From positions 1,116,001-1,180,000 of the forward strand of contig NZ_JAQNDK010000004.1 in NCBI RefSeq assembly GCF_028368935.1: 64,000 nucleotides of DNA. The letters are read 5' to 3'. A model generated the notes under the pieces. The model was not told the origin of the DNA, made no database searches, and saw only the letters and a program-made list of their open reading frames with translations. The stretch comes from Sorangium aterium. Lineage in GTDB: Bacteria; Myxococcota_A; Polyangia; Polyangiales; Polyangiaceae. The translations under genes and the position numbers were made by a program. Below are positions 32,839-42,674 of the stretch, piece by piece (the first letter of the stretch is position 1; each line of letters starts with the position of its first letter).

Positions 32839-35514
32839 ATGCGGATCCGACGCGCCGCACGCAGGCTTGTATGTCTTGGCTGGTGGGCCGCCCTCTCGGG
32901 CGTCGCTTTCGACGGCCTTGCGGCGCCTCCTTCGGAGGTAGCGGCGCCTGCGGCCGGTGCGAAGGCGGAGCCGGCAAAGGCGGAGCCGGCAAAGGCGGAG
33001 CCGGCGAAGGCCGACGCGAAGAAGGCGGAGCCGGCGAAGGCCGACGCGGCGAAAGCCGAGCCCGCGAAGGCGGAGCCGGCGAAAGCTGAGCCCGCGAAGG
33101 CGGAGCCGGCGAAGGCTGAGCCCGCGAAGGCAGAGCCGGCGAAAGCTGAGCCCGCGAAGGCGGAGCCGGCGAAGGCCGACGCGAAGAAGGATGGGTCGAC
33201 CGAGGGCAAGGCGGAGAAGCCTGCGCCGGTCAGGGTGGCGGCCGTGTCTGGCGGGAAGGGCGGCGCGAAGAGCGCGGCCAAGACGCCGGCGAAGGCCGCT
33301 GGGCGATCGAAGGCGTCGACGAAGAAGGGCGCGGCGAAGATCACGCGCAAGCCGGGGGAGCCCGGCGTGCCGGACGAGGCGGCGCGGCGGGTGATCGCGG
33401 GCACCGCGACGCCGGCCGGGGCGAGCACCGGCGAGTCGCCCGAGCTCCGCACGCTGCGCGCGATCGACCTGGCGCTGTTCCCCGGCGCGGCCCCGAGCGC
33501 CGGGCCCGCGTGGCCGGTCGACGGCACGCTCCTGCTCGGCGCGGGCGAGCCGCGCCTCGAGGTCTCCGGCCTGCCGCCTGCGGGCCTGCCCGCTCCGCCG
33601 GCGGAGGCGGCGGAGACCCGCGACATCTCCTGGCTGCGTCAGCTCGATCTGCCCGAGATCCCGGTCCGCTGGGACGGCCGGGTGGTGCGTTACCTCGAGT
33701 ACTACAAGGACGACCCGCGCGGCCGATCCGCCGTGGTCACGTGGATCAAGAAGAGCGGTCGCTACGGCGCCGCCATCCGCCGCATCCTCCGCGAGCAGGG
33801 GCTCCCGGAGGATCTCCTCTGGCTCTCGCTCGTCGAGAGCGGCTTCGACCCGACCATCCAGTCCCCGGCCGGCGCGGCCGGCCTCTGGCAGTTCATGCCG
33901 GAGGGGGCGCGCATCTATGGCCTCACCGTCGACCGCTGGGTCGACGAGCGCCTGGATCCAGAACGATCCACCCTGGCGGCGGCGCGGTACCTCACGGATC
34001 TCCGGCGGCGTTTCGGCGGCTGGGAGCTCGCGTTCGCGGCGTACAACATGGGGTACGGGGGGCTGCTCGCGTCGATCCGGAAGTACAACACGAACGACTT
34101 CTGGGAGCTGTCGCGGCTCGAGGCGGGGATGCCGCTCGAGACGGCGCTCTATGTGCCGAAGATCCTCGCGATCGCGATCGTGGCGCGGAACCCGTCGGTG
34201 TTCGGCTGCGACGACGTGGAGCTCGATCCGGCGGTGACGTTCGACAAGATCTCGCTCGGCTCCGGGGTGTCGCTGCAGGCGGTGGCGGCGGCGTCGGGCG
34301 CGGGGGCGCCGGAGATCGAGGCGCTCAACCCGCAGCTCGTGGCGAAGCGCACGCCGCCGTCGCCGGTGGACGCGAAGGAGCAGGCGCGCTGGGAGGTCCG
34401 GGTGCCTGCGGGGGCGGGGGCGCGCGCGGCGAAGTCGATGCCGAAGCTCCTGGAGCGCGAGCCGAAGCTGGAGCGCTACCTCGTCCGCTGGGGCGAGTCG
34501 CTCGACGACATCGCGACGTTCCGGCGGACGACGCGGTGGACGCTGCAGACGCTGAACGGCCTGCGGCCTGGCGAGCCGGTGCGCCCCGGGGCGCTGCTCT
34601 TCGTCCCGGCGGCCGAGGGCGTCGGGGCGGCGGCGGCCGAGCACCTGCTCGCGAGCGGCGCGCCGCTGTCGTCGGAGGGGAAGCCGGTCGTGGTGGTCCC
34701 GGCGCAGCGTTTCTCCTACGAGGGGCGCCGGCGGGTGTTCTACCGGGTGGTCGCGGGCGACGCGCTGCGCGATCTGGCGGCGGTGCTCTCGGTGACGCCC
34801 GACGAGATCTGCCGCTGGAACACGCTGGCGCCCGGGGCGTCGCTCCATGAGGGGATGACGCTCCAGCTGTTCGTCCCGAGGTCGCAGCGCAACGACGGCG
34901 TGTTCTTGCTCGACGAGGGCGACGCGCGCGTCATGGAGGTCGGCTCGGAGGAGTTCTTCGCGCATTTCGAGGGGCTGAAGGGGCGGAAGCGCATCGAGAT
35001 CGCGGTGCGGGAGGGGGATTCGTTCAGCAAGCTCGCGACCCGGTACGGCCTCAGCGTCGGCAGCCTGGAGCGGATCAACCAGCGCTCGAGGCGGAGCCCG
35101 CTGATGCCCGGGGATCGGCTGGTTGTGTACGTGCCGACCTCGCATCCGGACGACCCGACGCCGGTCGAGCCGCGCGAGGAGGAGGTCCGCGTGGCGTCGG
35201 CGCCGGCCGCGGGCGCGGTGGACGACGGCGACAAGGCGGCGGCCGAGCCGGTGAAGCCGGCGGTGCTCGTGACGCCCGTCGAGGCGGGCGCGGGCGACGG
35301 GAAGCCCGGCGGCGCCGGGACGGCGGGCGCGGGCGACCTGGCGGGAGCGACGCCGGAGGAGAAGAAGGCCGCTGAGGGCGAGAAGAAGCCGGCGGCGGGC
35401 GGAGCGGACGACAAGAAGCCGGCGGGGCGTGCCGCCGCGGAGCAGCCGGCGGGGCGCGCCAGGGGAGCGCAGGACAAGGAGAAGCCCGCGTCCGGCGCTG
35501 GCACCGCGCTGTGA
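32839..35514 (+). CDS. MltD-like lytic transglycosylase with three LysM domains
   Basis: 891 residues. A signal peptide ([20 protein letters not shown]) is followed by a Lys/Ala/Glu/Pro repeat linker (residues about 40-118). The SLT lytic transglycosylase domain has the catalytic Glu in [13 protein letters not shown], then [20 protein letters not shown] and [20 protein letters not shown]. Three LysM-like modules follow ([60 protein letters not shown]), which bind peptidoglycan. The C-terminal 120 residues are again Ala/Lys/Gly-rich. It cleaves the glycan strand to 1,6-anhydromuramic ends in the periplasm. MltD proteins usually lack so long an N-terminal repeat. Confidence 0.93.
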   Translation: MRIRRAARRLVCLGWWAALSGVAFDGLAAPPSEVAAPAAGAKAEPAKAEPAKAEPAKADAKKAEPAKADAAKAEPAKAEPAKAEPAKAEPAKAEPAKAEPAKAEPAKAEPAKADAKKDGSTEGKAEKPAPVRVAAVSGGKGGAKSAAKTPAKAAGRSKASTKKGAAKITRKPGEPGVPDEAARRVIAGTATPAGASTGESPELRTLRAIDLALFPGAAPSAGPAWPVDGTLLLGAGEPRLEVSGLPPAGLPAPPAEAAETRDISWLRQLDLPEIPVRWDGRVVRYLEYYKDDPRGRSAVVTWIKKSGRYGAAIRRILREQGLPEDLLWLSLVESGFDPTIQSPAGAAGLWQFMPEGARIYGLTVDRWVDERLDPERSTLAAARYLTDLRRRFGGWELAFAAYNMGYGGLLASIRKYNTNDFWELSRLEAGMPLETALYVPKILAIAIVARNPSVFGCDDVELDPAVTFDKISLGSGVSLQAVAAASGAGAPEIEALNPQLVAKRTPPSPVDAKEQARWEVRVPAGAGARAAKSMPKLLEREPKLERYLVRWGESLDDIATFRRTTRWTLQTLNGLRPGEPVRPGALLFVPAAEGVGAAAAEHLLASGAPLSSEGKPVVVVPAQRFSYEGRRRVFYRVVAGDALRDLAAVLSVTPDEICRWNTLAPGASLHEGMTLQLFVPRSQRNDGVFLLDEGDARVMEVGSEEFFAHFEGLKGRKRIEIAVREGDSFSKLATRYGLSVGSLERINQRSRRSPLMPGDRLVVYVPTSHPDDPTPVEPREEEVRVASAPAAGAVDDGDKAAAEPVKPAVLVTPVEAGAGDGKPGGAGTAGAGDLAGATPEEKKAAEGEKKPAAGGADDKKPAGRAAAEQPAGRARGAQDKEKPASGAGTAL
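32960..33190 (+). repeat. in-frame 15-bp repeats coding AKAEP
   Basis: About 14 tandem, slightly varied copies of a 15-base unit (GCGAAGGCGGAGCCG and relatives, some reading AKADAKK) lie inside the transglycosylase gene. The protein segment is highly charged and Pro-rich, reminiscent of wall-spanning or TonB-like linkers. Copy number probably varies between strains. Confidence 0.93.
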
Positions 35515-35562
35515 GGTCCGGGTGATCGGGCTTCCAGGGGGTGAGACCCCTGCGTCGCGGTC

Positions 35563-35928
35563 TCAGGTCTTGCCAGAGGGCGTCGCCCCGGTCTCGTCTC
35601 GCCCGTGGACGCCGGCGGGCGGGCTCGTCGCCTCCACGGCGGTGAACGGTTCGATGATCTTGTAGGAGTGCGACGCCCCTTTGGGGACCGTCCAGGAGTC
35701 GCCCGGCTCGAGGCGCACCATTTGCCCCTCGATGAGCAGCTCGGCCCGTCCAGCGATGACGAACCCTACGGTCTCGTAATCCCGCGCGGTCGGCTGTTTG
35801 GCGTCGCCTGGCGGCTCGCGTTCCCAGAGTCGCATCGAGACCTGGATCCCGGAGGCCAGGTATTTTTGTCCCATCTGGCCTTTCGGAGAGCGGCCGGAGG
35901 AGACCTTCATGATGGTTGTGTCGCTCAT
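35563..35928 (-). CDS. small cupin-domain protein
   Basis: The ATG at 35928 gives 121 residues (MSDTTIMKVSSGRSPKGQMG). The single cupin barrel is seen in YETVGFVIAGRAELLIEGQM, VRLEPGDSWTVPKGASHSYK and IIEPFTAVEATSPPAG. Only one of the usual metal-binding His residues is recognisable (GASHSY); the HxH pair of motif 1 is missing, so a metal-dependent activity is doubtful and a ligand-binding role more likely. It is transcribed away from the kinase cluster. The longer open frame upstream (to 36531) is antisense to the kinase and was not used. Confidence 0.85.
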   Translation of the reverse strand: MSDTTIMKVSSGRSPKGQMGQKYLASGIQVSMRLWEREPPGDAKQPTARDYETVGFVIAGRAELLIEGQMVRLEPGDSWTVPKGASHSYKIIEPFTAVEATSPPAGVHGRDETGATPSGKT

Positions 35929-36289
35929 GTGCGCCTCGCTTTCCTCCACGAGTGATTCCCCGGGTTTGGCGGCGAGCGTGGGTCCGCGCCTGGCTGGAGC
36001 GAATCGGGCCTCTCCCTCTTTCCTCGTCGGTGTTCTTCGTGCGTTCGTCTTCGCAGGGAACGTATCGCGCCAGGGAGAACTGCTGTAGGATGCCCCGCAC
36101 AGGAGGCTGACCCGTGGACCTGGGGACCGGATGTCACGTCGCACGGGCGCGGGTGGATGGCGGATCGCGCGGCGCGAGCGCTGGGCGGTGGGGGCCTCGT
36201 GGGGGCGCCGGTGCACGCCTCGCGCTGCTGGTCGCGGCCGTCCGTGCGGTCTCCGTGATGGGGGGGCGTGCCGCGCTTCCGGAAAGCCG
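35929..36289. other. 361-bp divergent intergenic region between cupin and first tandem kinase
   Basis: Must contain the promoters of the cupin gene (minus) and of the first kinase (plus). Open frames pass through it on both strands but none looks coding. No clear sigma-70 or sigma-54 boxes were found. Confidence 0.45.
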
Positions 36290-38782
36290 ATGATGCCCTC
36301 GCCGAAGAGCTCGACATTGCTCGCGTCCGGTGTGCTGATCGACAAGAAGTACCGGCTCCTGCGCCAGATCGGCGAGGGGGCGATGGGCGTCGTCTGGGCG
36401 GCGGTGAACGTGGCGACCGCCCGCGAGGTGGCGCTGAAGCTGATCCACCGGCCGGAGACCGAGTTCCGGCTGCGGCTGCAGCGCGAGGCGCGCAACAGCG
36501 GGGCGCTGCGGCACCGGAACGTCATCGACATCTACGACATGGGGGAGACCGAGGCCGGGGAGCCGTTCCTGGTGATGCAGCTGCTCACGGGGGAGACCGT
36601 GGCCGAGCTGCTCGCGCGGCGGCGTCGGCTCGACCCGCCCGTGGCGGCGTCGATCGGGCGGGACGTGGCGAGGGGGCTCGCGGCGGCGCACGCGATGCAC
36701 ATCATCCACCGCGATCTGAAGCCGGCGAACATCTTCCTGCACCGCGAGCCGGACATGGACGAGCCGGTGGTGAAGGTGCTCGATTTCGGGGTCGCCAAGA
36801 ACCTCTCGGTCAACGACGGCCTGCACACGGTGCAGGGCGGCGCGGTGGGGTCGCCCCTCTACATGAGCCCGGAGCAGGTGAGGGCCGAGCCGAACGTCGA
36901 TCACCGGGCCGACATCTGGGCGCTCGGCGTGGTGTTGTTCGAGATGCTGACGGGCATGCGCCCGTTCCAGGGGGACGCGCAGGCGGTGTTCATGGGGATC
37001 TTGACCGGCGAGATCCCCACCGTGTCCAAGTACCTGAGGCGGGTGGACCAGGGGCTCGTCGACCTGATCGCCCGCTGCATGCGCAGGGATCGCGCGGAGC
37101 GGATCGGCTCTGCGGCGGAGGTCGCGGCGCTGCTCGATCGGTACACGGAGCGCGGCGTGGGCCCGGGCAGGGACGCGGCGCTGCGGCAGTCGTCGCCGGA
37201 GGGGCGGGAGGCGCCCCCGGACGAGGACGTGGACGCCGGCTGGCAGGAGTCGCAAGGCGGCACGGTGGCGCTCGCGGCGCAACCCGGGTCGGCGCTCGCG
37301 GCGCAGCCTGCGTCGGTGGCGCAACCCGGGTCGGTGGCGCAACCCGGGTCGGCGCTCGCGGCGCAGCCTGCGTCGGTGGCGCAACCCGGGTCGGTCGTGA
37401 ACCGGCCGGGGAGCGTCGAGGTGGGCGCGGGAGCGCTGCCGCTGGCGCTGCTCGGTGGGGGGCCGCGGGCCCCGGTTCCGGTGCAGGAGTCGCCTGAGGC
37501 GCACAGGTCGCCGTCGCTGGGGCCGGGGCAGGTGGCTGCGGGACCAGCGTCGGGCATGAGCCGCGTGGCGGATGAGGGGCCAGCGTCGGGAGCCGGCCAT
37601 GCGGCGGGCGCGGTTCCTCGGCGTCCGGGCAGCTCGGGCCAGCACCTGGCCGCGGCGTCCGTGGTGCGCGCCCCGCGGGACGAGGACGTGGCGACCTTGC
37701 CCCTCACGCGGCAGAACGCGGATGCGGCCGGGCCCGCGGGGCCGCTCCCTGGGTCGGGGGCGTATCCGGCGGCGGGGCCTGCCGCCGCTGCGCCGCGGAC
37801 GTCGTCGTCGGTGGCGGCGTTTGCAGCGCCGGAGCCGTCCCAGGCGAGCGCGGCGCAAGCCGCTCCGGTGCAGCCTGCGCCCGTGGCGGCGCCGCAGCAG
37901 GGCTCCTGGGCGATGACGGTGCGCATGAACGCACCGCCGATGCCCGAGGGCCGGGTGGGGCCGGGTGGCCTCGGCCCTGCTGGCGCGCTGCCGCCGGGAG
38001 GCATCGCCGCGCAGCCGAGCTGGAGCTCGGCGCCGGCCGCGAGGCCCGGCCCGGAAGCGGGCGCGAGCGCCTCGGACTCCAGGCCGGGCGGGGCCACGGC
38101 AACGGGCGCGCCGCGGCAAGCGGGAAGCTCGTCGACGACCCCGCTCGTCTCGAACCACCCGTCGGTCCACCAGGTCGGGGTGCACCAGGCCCAGGACGCT
38201 CACGAGCGGGCCCCGCACGGTGAGGAACCGAGGCGCAAGCGTACGGCCGCGACGCTCGCGATCGTGGCTGCCGCGCTGTCGCTGATCGTCGTGGGCATGC
38301 TCATCTCGCTGAGGTCGCCGGGGCCATCGTCGGCCGCGCCGGAAGCGTCCGGGAGCGCGATGCCGTCATTGGACCGCGCCGGAGACACGGTCGCCGCGCC
38401 GGAGCGCGGGGAAGCGCCGCCGCGGAACGAAGAGCCCTCGGCGCAGGAGCCCTCGGTGCCATCCGCGGAGGCGCCGCCGGGCTCCTCGGCGTTGGCGCCG
38501 CCCGTGCCGTCGGCGCCGAGCGCCCTTCCGGCGAGCAGCGCAGCCGCTGCGGCGGCGCCAGGAGGCGGGGCGGGCGCGGTGGCGCCAGGCGGCGGGGCGG
38601 GCGCGGCGGCGGGGACGGCGAGCGGCGCGAAGCCGGGCAGCTCGACGCTCGGGGCGCCTCCCGCGACATCGCAGCCTGCGACGTCGCAGCCCGCGAAGGC
38701 TGCGCCGCCCCCGGCCCCGGCCTCGTGCGCTCATCTCAGGTTCTTGGCGAAGAAGCAGTGCGAGGCGAAGCTCAAGAAATAG
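36290..38782 (+). CDS. membrane-anchored Ser/Thr kinase, tandem copy 1
   Basis: 830 residues from ATGATG at 36290. Kinase domain at residues about 20-285: GEGAMGVVWAAVN, VALKLIHRPE (Lys), IIHRDLKPANIFLH, VKVLDFGVAKNLSV and GSPLYMSPEQVRAEPNVDHR. A long Ala/Pro/Gln linker with tandem repeats follows. One membrane helix lies near residues 652-674 (LAIVAAALSLIVVGMLISL), then a periplasmic tail of about 155 residues that ends CAHLRFLAKKQCEAKLKK. The kinase acts inside, and the tail with two cysteines may sense envelope signals. The catalytic domain is close to that of the third kinase (40641), suggesting duplication. Confidence 0.94.
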   Translation: MMPSPKSSTLLASGVLIDKKYRLLRQIGEGAMGVVWAAVNVATAREVALKLIHRPETEFRLRLQREARNSGALRHRNVIDIYDMGETEAGEPFLVMQLLTGETVAELLARRRRLDPPVAASIGRDVARGLAAAHAMHIIHRDLKPANIFLHREPDMDEPVVKVLDFGVAKNLSVNDGLHTVQGGAVGSPLYMSPEQVRAEPNVDHRADIWALGVVLFEMLTGMRPFQGDAQAVFMGILTGEIPTVSKYLRRVDQGLVDLIARCMRRDRAERIGSAAEVAALLDRYTERGVGPGRDAALRQSSPEGREAPPDEDVDAGWQESQGGTVALAAQPGSALAAQPASVAQPGSVAQPGSALAAQPASVAQPGSVVNRPGSVEVGAGALPLALLGGGPRAPVPVQESPEAHRSPSLGPGQVAAGPASGMSRVADEGPASGAGHAAGAVPRRPGSSGQHLAAASVVRAPRDEDVATLPLTRQNADAAGPAGPLPGSGAYPAAGPAAAAPRTSSSVAAFAAPEPSQASAAQAAPVQPAPVAAPQQGSWAMTVRMNAPPMPEGRVGPGGLGPAGALPPGGIAAQPSWSSAPAARPGPEAGASASDSRPGGATATGAPRQAGSSSTTPLVSNHPSVHQVGVHQAQDAHERAPHGEEPRRKRTAATLAIVAAALSLIVVGMLISLRSPGPSSAAPEASGSAMPSLDRAGDTVAAPERGEAPPRNEEPSAQEPSVPSAEAPPGSSALAPPVPSAPSALPASSAAAAAAPGGGAGAVAPGGGAGAAAGTASGAKPGSSTLGAPPATSQPATSQPAKAAPPPAPASCAHLRFLAKKQCEAKLKK
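37280..37393 (+). repeat. imperfect tandem repeat in kinase linker
   Basis: Two long copies plus partial copies of a unit starting GCAACCCGGGTCGG and continuing through GCGCAGCCTGCGTCGG, in frame, coding AQPGSALAAQPASV-type repeats in the cytoplasmic linker. Confidence 0.9.
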
Positions 38783-38948
38783 ACTCGACCTCTCCGCGGC
38801 GCGGGCCGCCCCTCCCGAGGTGGCGCCACGGTCGCGCCGCGATTCCCGGGCAGCGGCGAAGCGGCGACGATCACGCGCGCTGAGCGCGCGTCTACAGCGG
38901 AGGTGTCGGAGCGGTTTGGCGCTCTGCGAGCCCGGCCAGCGGCTTTTC

Positions 38949-38978
38949 TTGACGGTGCGTTGCCTCACCTGCGACACT
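38949..38978 (+). promoter_or_regulatory. putative sigma-70-type promoter of the second tandem kinase
   Basis: TTGACG (38949-38954), an 18-base spacer and GACACT (38973-38978), in the 251-bp gap before the kinase gene at 39034. The leader would be about 50 bases. Pattern only. Confidence 0.4.
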
Positions 38979-39033
38979 TCTTCCCAGGCACCGTCGACCT
39001 GCTGCCACGTCCGTCCTCCAGCGAGACCACCCC

Positions 39034-40635
39034 ATGCAGTCCCCTTCGGCCCCTGCCGCGCCGCCGCCAGGTGCGCTCATTTGCGGCAAGTACCGCCTTC
39101 TCCGGCGGATCGGCGAAGGGGCGATGGGCGTCGTCTGGGCAGCGCACAACGAGGCTACCTCTCGCGAGGTCGCGCTCAAGCTGCTGGTGCGGCCCGACCC
39201 GGAGCTCCGCGTCCGGCTGCTGCGGGAGGCGCGCGCCTGCGGCGCCGTGAGCCACCGGAACATCGTCGATATCTACGATGCTGCCGAGACGGAGAACGGC
39301 GACCCGTTCCTCGTCATGCCGCTGCTCTCCGGAGAGACGCTCTCGTCCTTGCTCAAGCGCAAGCGCAAGCTGGAGATCCACGATGCCTCACGCATCGCTC
39401 GGGACATCGCGCGCGGCCTCTCCGCCGCGCACGAGCGGGGCATCATCCACCGCGATCTGAAGCCGTCCAACATCTTTCTTCACACCGAGCCTGGCGACAG
39501 CGATGCCACCGTCAAGATACTCGACTTCGGCGTGAGCAAGTTCCTCGCGGGTCCTCAACAGGCGAGGACCGCGACAGGCATCCTCATCGGCTCGCCGGCG
39601 TACATGAGCCCGGAGCAGGTGCGGGCGCAGAGCGATATCGACACGCGCGCGGACCTCTGGGCGCTCGGCGTCGTGATGTTCGAGATGCTCACGAGCTGGC
39701 GGCCGATCCAGGGCAAGGCGCATGAGCTCCTGAGAAACGTGCTGCACGGCGACATCCCGGCGGTGTCCCAGTCCGTCTGGCAGATCGATCCCGGCCTCGA
39801 TGCCCTCGTGACACAATGTCTCCAGCGCGATCGCGAGAAGAGACCGCGCTCGGCGGCCGAGGTCGCGGCGGCGCTCGAGCCGTTCGTCACGCCGCCGGCG
39901 CCGCAGCGCGTGCCCTCGAGGCCGGGGTCGTCGCCGGACCTGCGGCACGAGATCCCGCAGCAGCTCGGGCGAGGGTCGTGGGGTGGGGCGGCTCCTGGGC
40001 GATCGCCGACGCCGGCGACCGGGACGCCGCTCCCGGCGTCCATGGCGCATCTGCAGGCCCTGCCGGGACACCCGAACACGCCGGTGTCAGGGCCTCGAGG
40101 GGCGATCGCGGCGCCGGCGCAGCCGGCGGTGGTCCCGTGGCCGGCGCGGCCGTCGGCGGGCGCGTGGCCGGAGCAGCCGGCGGCGGGCGGGGGCATGGCG
40201 ACACCGGGGCAACCGGGGCATCGGGAGCGGATGCCGAGCAATCCTCTGCTGGGGGACCGCGGGACGCTCAAGATGTCACCGGAGCAGGCGGTCGCCTATC
40301 GATCACCGGCCAGCGCGCCGCTGGCGCGTCCGGGCGCTCCCCTCGATCAGGCGCTGTCGCTCGGCGGTACGGTGCCGCTCGATCCGCTCCGCGAGCTGAA
40401 GAGGCCGCCTTCTGTGCCCGTCCGCTCGCCTGTCGTGTGGATCGCGATGGCCGTGGTCTCGGCGGCGATCCTCCTGGGGATCGGCATGGCCGCGGGGTAT
40501 CTCTTGCGGCGCGGTGAGGTGGAGCTCCCGAGGGACCCCGGCGGAGAGCGTGCTACCTTCCGCGCCGTCCTCTCGTTTGCGATAGGTAAAGCGACCTCGC
40601 CCATCGCGGCGATGCGCCTCGACCCACCCTGCTGA
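39034..40635 (+). CDS. membrane-anchored Ser/Thr kinase, tandem copy 2
   Basis: 533 residues. The kinase domain starts at ICGKYRLLRRIGEGAMGVVW, with [38 protein letters not shown] and GSPAYMSPEQVRAQSDIDTR. It lacks the GGAV insert of its neighbours after the DFG. A Pro/Ala-rich linker leads to one membrane helix near residues 473-495 (VVWIAMAVVSAAILLGIGMA) and a short outside tail of about 35 residues, without the Cys pair of the other two. It is the most divergent of the three. It ends five bases before the next kinase gene, so the two are an operon. Confidence 0.94.
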   Translation: MQSPSAPAAPPPGALICGKYRLLRRIGEGAMGVVWAAHNEATSREVALKLLVRPDPELRVRLLREARACGAVSHRNIVDIYDAAETENGDPFLVMPLLSGETLSSLLKRKRKLEIHDASRIARDIARGLSAAHERGIIHRDLKPSNIFLHTEPGDSDATVKILDFGVSKFLAGPQQARTATGILIGSPAYMSPEQVRAQSDIDTRADLWALGVVMFEMLTSWRPIQGKAHELLRNVLHGDIPAVSQSVWQIDPGLDALVTQCLQRDREKRPRSAAEVAAALEPFVTPPAPQRVPSRPGSSPDLRHEIPQQLGRGSWGGAAPGRSPTPATGTPLPASMAHLQALPGHPNTPVSGPRGAIAAPAQPAVVPWPARPSAGAWPEQPAAGGGMATPGQPGHRERMPSNPLLGDRGTLKMSPEQAVAYRSPASAPLARPGAPLDQALSLGGTVPLDPLRELKRPPSVPVRSPVVWIAMAVVSAAILLGIGMAAGYLLRRGEVELPRDPGGERATFRAVLSFAIGKATSPIAAMRLDPPC

Positions 40636-40640
40636 GCTCG

Positions 40641-42617
40641 ATGTCCACTTCCTTCACGCAGATCGCTGCCGGCCTGGTGATTGCCGAGAAGTACAAGCTG
40701 GTGCGGCGGCTGGGAGAGGGATCCATGGGCGTCGTGTGGGCGGCGCTCAACCTGTCCACCTCGCGTGAGGTGGCGTTGAAGCTGATTCACCGCCCGGATC
40801 CCGAGCTCCGGAGGCGGCTCCAGCGCGAAGGGCGCAATGGCGGGGCGCTGCGGCACCGCAACGTCATCGACATGTATGACATGGGGGAGACCGAGTTCGG
40901 CGAGCCCTTCCTGGTGATGCAGCTGCTCACCGGAGAGACGCTCGCGGACCTGCTCGTGCGCAGGCGGCGGCTCGACGCGGACGTGGCGGCGTCGATCGGG
41001 CGAGACGTGGCGAGGGGGCTCGCGGCGGTGCACGCGCTGCACATCGTCCACCGCGATCTGAAGCCGGCGAACATCTTCCTGCACCGCGAGGCCGACGCGG
41101 ACGAGCCGGTGGTGAAGGTGCTCGATTTCGGGGTCGCGAAGAACCTCTCCGTGAATGACGGCATCCGCACGGCGACGGGCGGCGCGGTGGGATCGCCGCT
41201 TTACATGAGCCCGGAGCAGGTGAGGGCCGAGCCGAACGTCGACCACCGGGCCGATATCTGGTCGCTCGGCGTGGTGCTGTTCGAGATGCTGACGGGCATG
41301 CGGCCGTTCCAGGGGGACGCGAGGGCGGTCTTCACCGGCATCCTGACGGGCGAGATGCCCAAGGTCTCCCGCTACGTGCGGCGGGTGGACCCGGGGCTCG
41401 TGGAGCTCGTGGCGAGGTGCATGGCGCGCCACCGGGACGAGCGGATCGGATCGGCGGCGGAGGTGGCGGACCTCCTCGAGGGGTACACGGCTGCGGGCGC
41501 GAGGGCGGGATTTGCCGTCGGGGGCGGGGGTGGGGGGCAGATGGCGGCCATGGAGGCGCACGCATTTCCCGGCGCGGCGGCGTCAGGGGCGCCGGTGTCG
41601 CCGATGGCGAGCGGGGTGCCGCCGGCGGGGGTGCCGGTGTCGCCGATGGCGAGCGGGGTGCCGCCGGCGGGGGTGCCGGTGTCGCCGATGGCAAGCGGCG
41701 CGCCGGTGTCGCCGATGGCGAGCGGGGCGCCGGTGTCGCCGATGGCAAGCGGCGCGCCGGTGTCGCCGATGGCGAGCGGGGCGCCGGAGCGGGAGTGGAA
41801 CGCCGAGCTGACCCAGAGGCTCGAGCCGGAGGCCATGGCGAGCGCTGAGGCAGCGCTGGGCGCGTCGCCCGCGTGGGGCCACGGTGAGCCGGGGAAATCG
41901 ACGACCGCGCCGCTCGTGTCCGGCCCTCAGGCAGGCCGAGGCGCGCAGCCGTCGCCCTGGGCAGCGCGCGCCACGCCGGTGCCTCTGCAGGCGCCGCAGA
42001 CGCCGCCGCGGCGGCAGGGAGGCTGGAAGCACCTTCCTGGCCCGGCCATCGCGGCGCTCGCCGCCGGCGCGGCTGGTCTGGTCGGCGCAGCGCTCTTCCT
42101 CGTGTTGCGCTCGCCAGCGCCGCCCGAGAACGCGGCCGGGATCGAGACGATGCCGGAGGCCGGGCTCGAGAGCGCCGCGAGCGCGGAAAGGCCGCCGGAC
42201 CCGCCGCCTCCGCCGGCGACCGCTGTGCCGCAGGCTTCGGCGGCGGCTGAGCCGCCCAGCGTGGATGAGCCGGTGGATGCCGGTGGGGCGAACAGCGCGC
42301 CGGACGCGGGGCCGGAGGGCGTGGAGCCGGCGTCGGTCGAGCGGAGTCAGCCGGCGGTGGAGGCGCCGAATCCGCCGGCGGCGGTGTCGGCGGTCGCGGC
42401 GTCGCCACCTGCTGCGGCGCCTGCGCCGGCGCGGTCGGTCGTCGCGGCGCAGCCCCGGATTCAGCCTCCGGCGCAGCCTGCGCCCGCAGCGTCGCGGCCT
42501 GCACAGCCACCGGCGGTCCGGCGGCAACCCGCGGATCCGTGCGCGGGCAAGACAGGGTTCATGCGGGCGAACTGCCTGCGGGACCAGGCGAAGAAGAAGG
42601 ATCCCTACGCTCCCTGA
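40641..42617 (+). CDS. membrane-anchored Ser/Thr kinase, tandem copy 3
   Basis: 658 residues. Kinase motifs: GEGSMGVVWAALN, VALKLIHRPD, IVHRDLKPANIFLH, VKVLDFGVAKNLSV and GSPLYMSPEQVRAEPNVDHR, nearly the same as copy 1. The linker contains in-frame PVSPMASG repeats. One membrane helix near residues 472-494 (IAALAAGAAGLVGAALFLVL) is followed by a periplasmic tail of about 160 residues ending CAGKTGFMRANCLRDQAKKK. The terminal Cys-x(n)-Cys with lysines matches the style of copy 1 and may be a small disulfide-closed sensor. It begins five bases after copy 2. Confidence 0.94.
   Translation: MSTSFTQIAAGLVIAEKYKLVRRLGEGSMGVVWAALNLSTSREVALKLIHRPDPELRRRLQREGRNGGALRHRNVIDMYDMGETEFGEPFLVMQLLTGETLADLLVRRRRLDADVAASIGRDVARGLAAVHALHIVHRDLKPANIFLHREADADEPVVKVLDFGVAKNLSVNDGIRTATGGAVGSPLYMSPEQVRAEPNVDHRADIWSLGVVLFEMLTGMRPFQGDARAVFTGILTGEMPKVSRYVRRVDPGLVELVARCMARHRDERIGSAAEVADLLEGYTAAGARAGFAVGGGGGGQMAAMEAHAFPGAAASGAPVSPMASGVPPAGVPVSPMASGVPPAGVPVSPMASGAPVSPMASGAPVSPMASGAPVSPMASGAPEREWNAELTQRLEPEAMASAEAALGASPAWGHGEPGKSTTAPLVSGPQAGRGAQPSPWAARATPVPLQAPQTPPRRQGGWKHLPGPAIAALAAGAAGLVGAALFLVLRSPAPPENAAGIETMPEAGLESAASAERPPDPPPPPATAVPQASAAAEPPSVDEPVDAGGANSAPDAGPEGVEPASVERSQPAVEAPNPPAAVSAVAASPPAAAPAPARSVVAAQPRIQPPAQPAPAASRPAQPPAVRRQPADPCAGKTGFMRANCLRDQAKKKDPYAP
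41584..41790 (+). repeat. in-frame repeats coding PVSPMASG
   Basis: Two interleaved unit lengths (27 and 45 bases) built on GCCGGTGTCGCCGATGGCGA are repeated six times inside the kinase linker; several copies are near-identical at DNA level, so the array is probably young and variable. Confidence 0.93.
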
Positions 42618-42674
42618 GCGGTGTTGCGCGCGGGGGCGAGGACGAGACGGCGGCGGGAATCATGGCGCCGGTGC

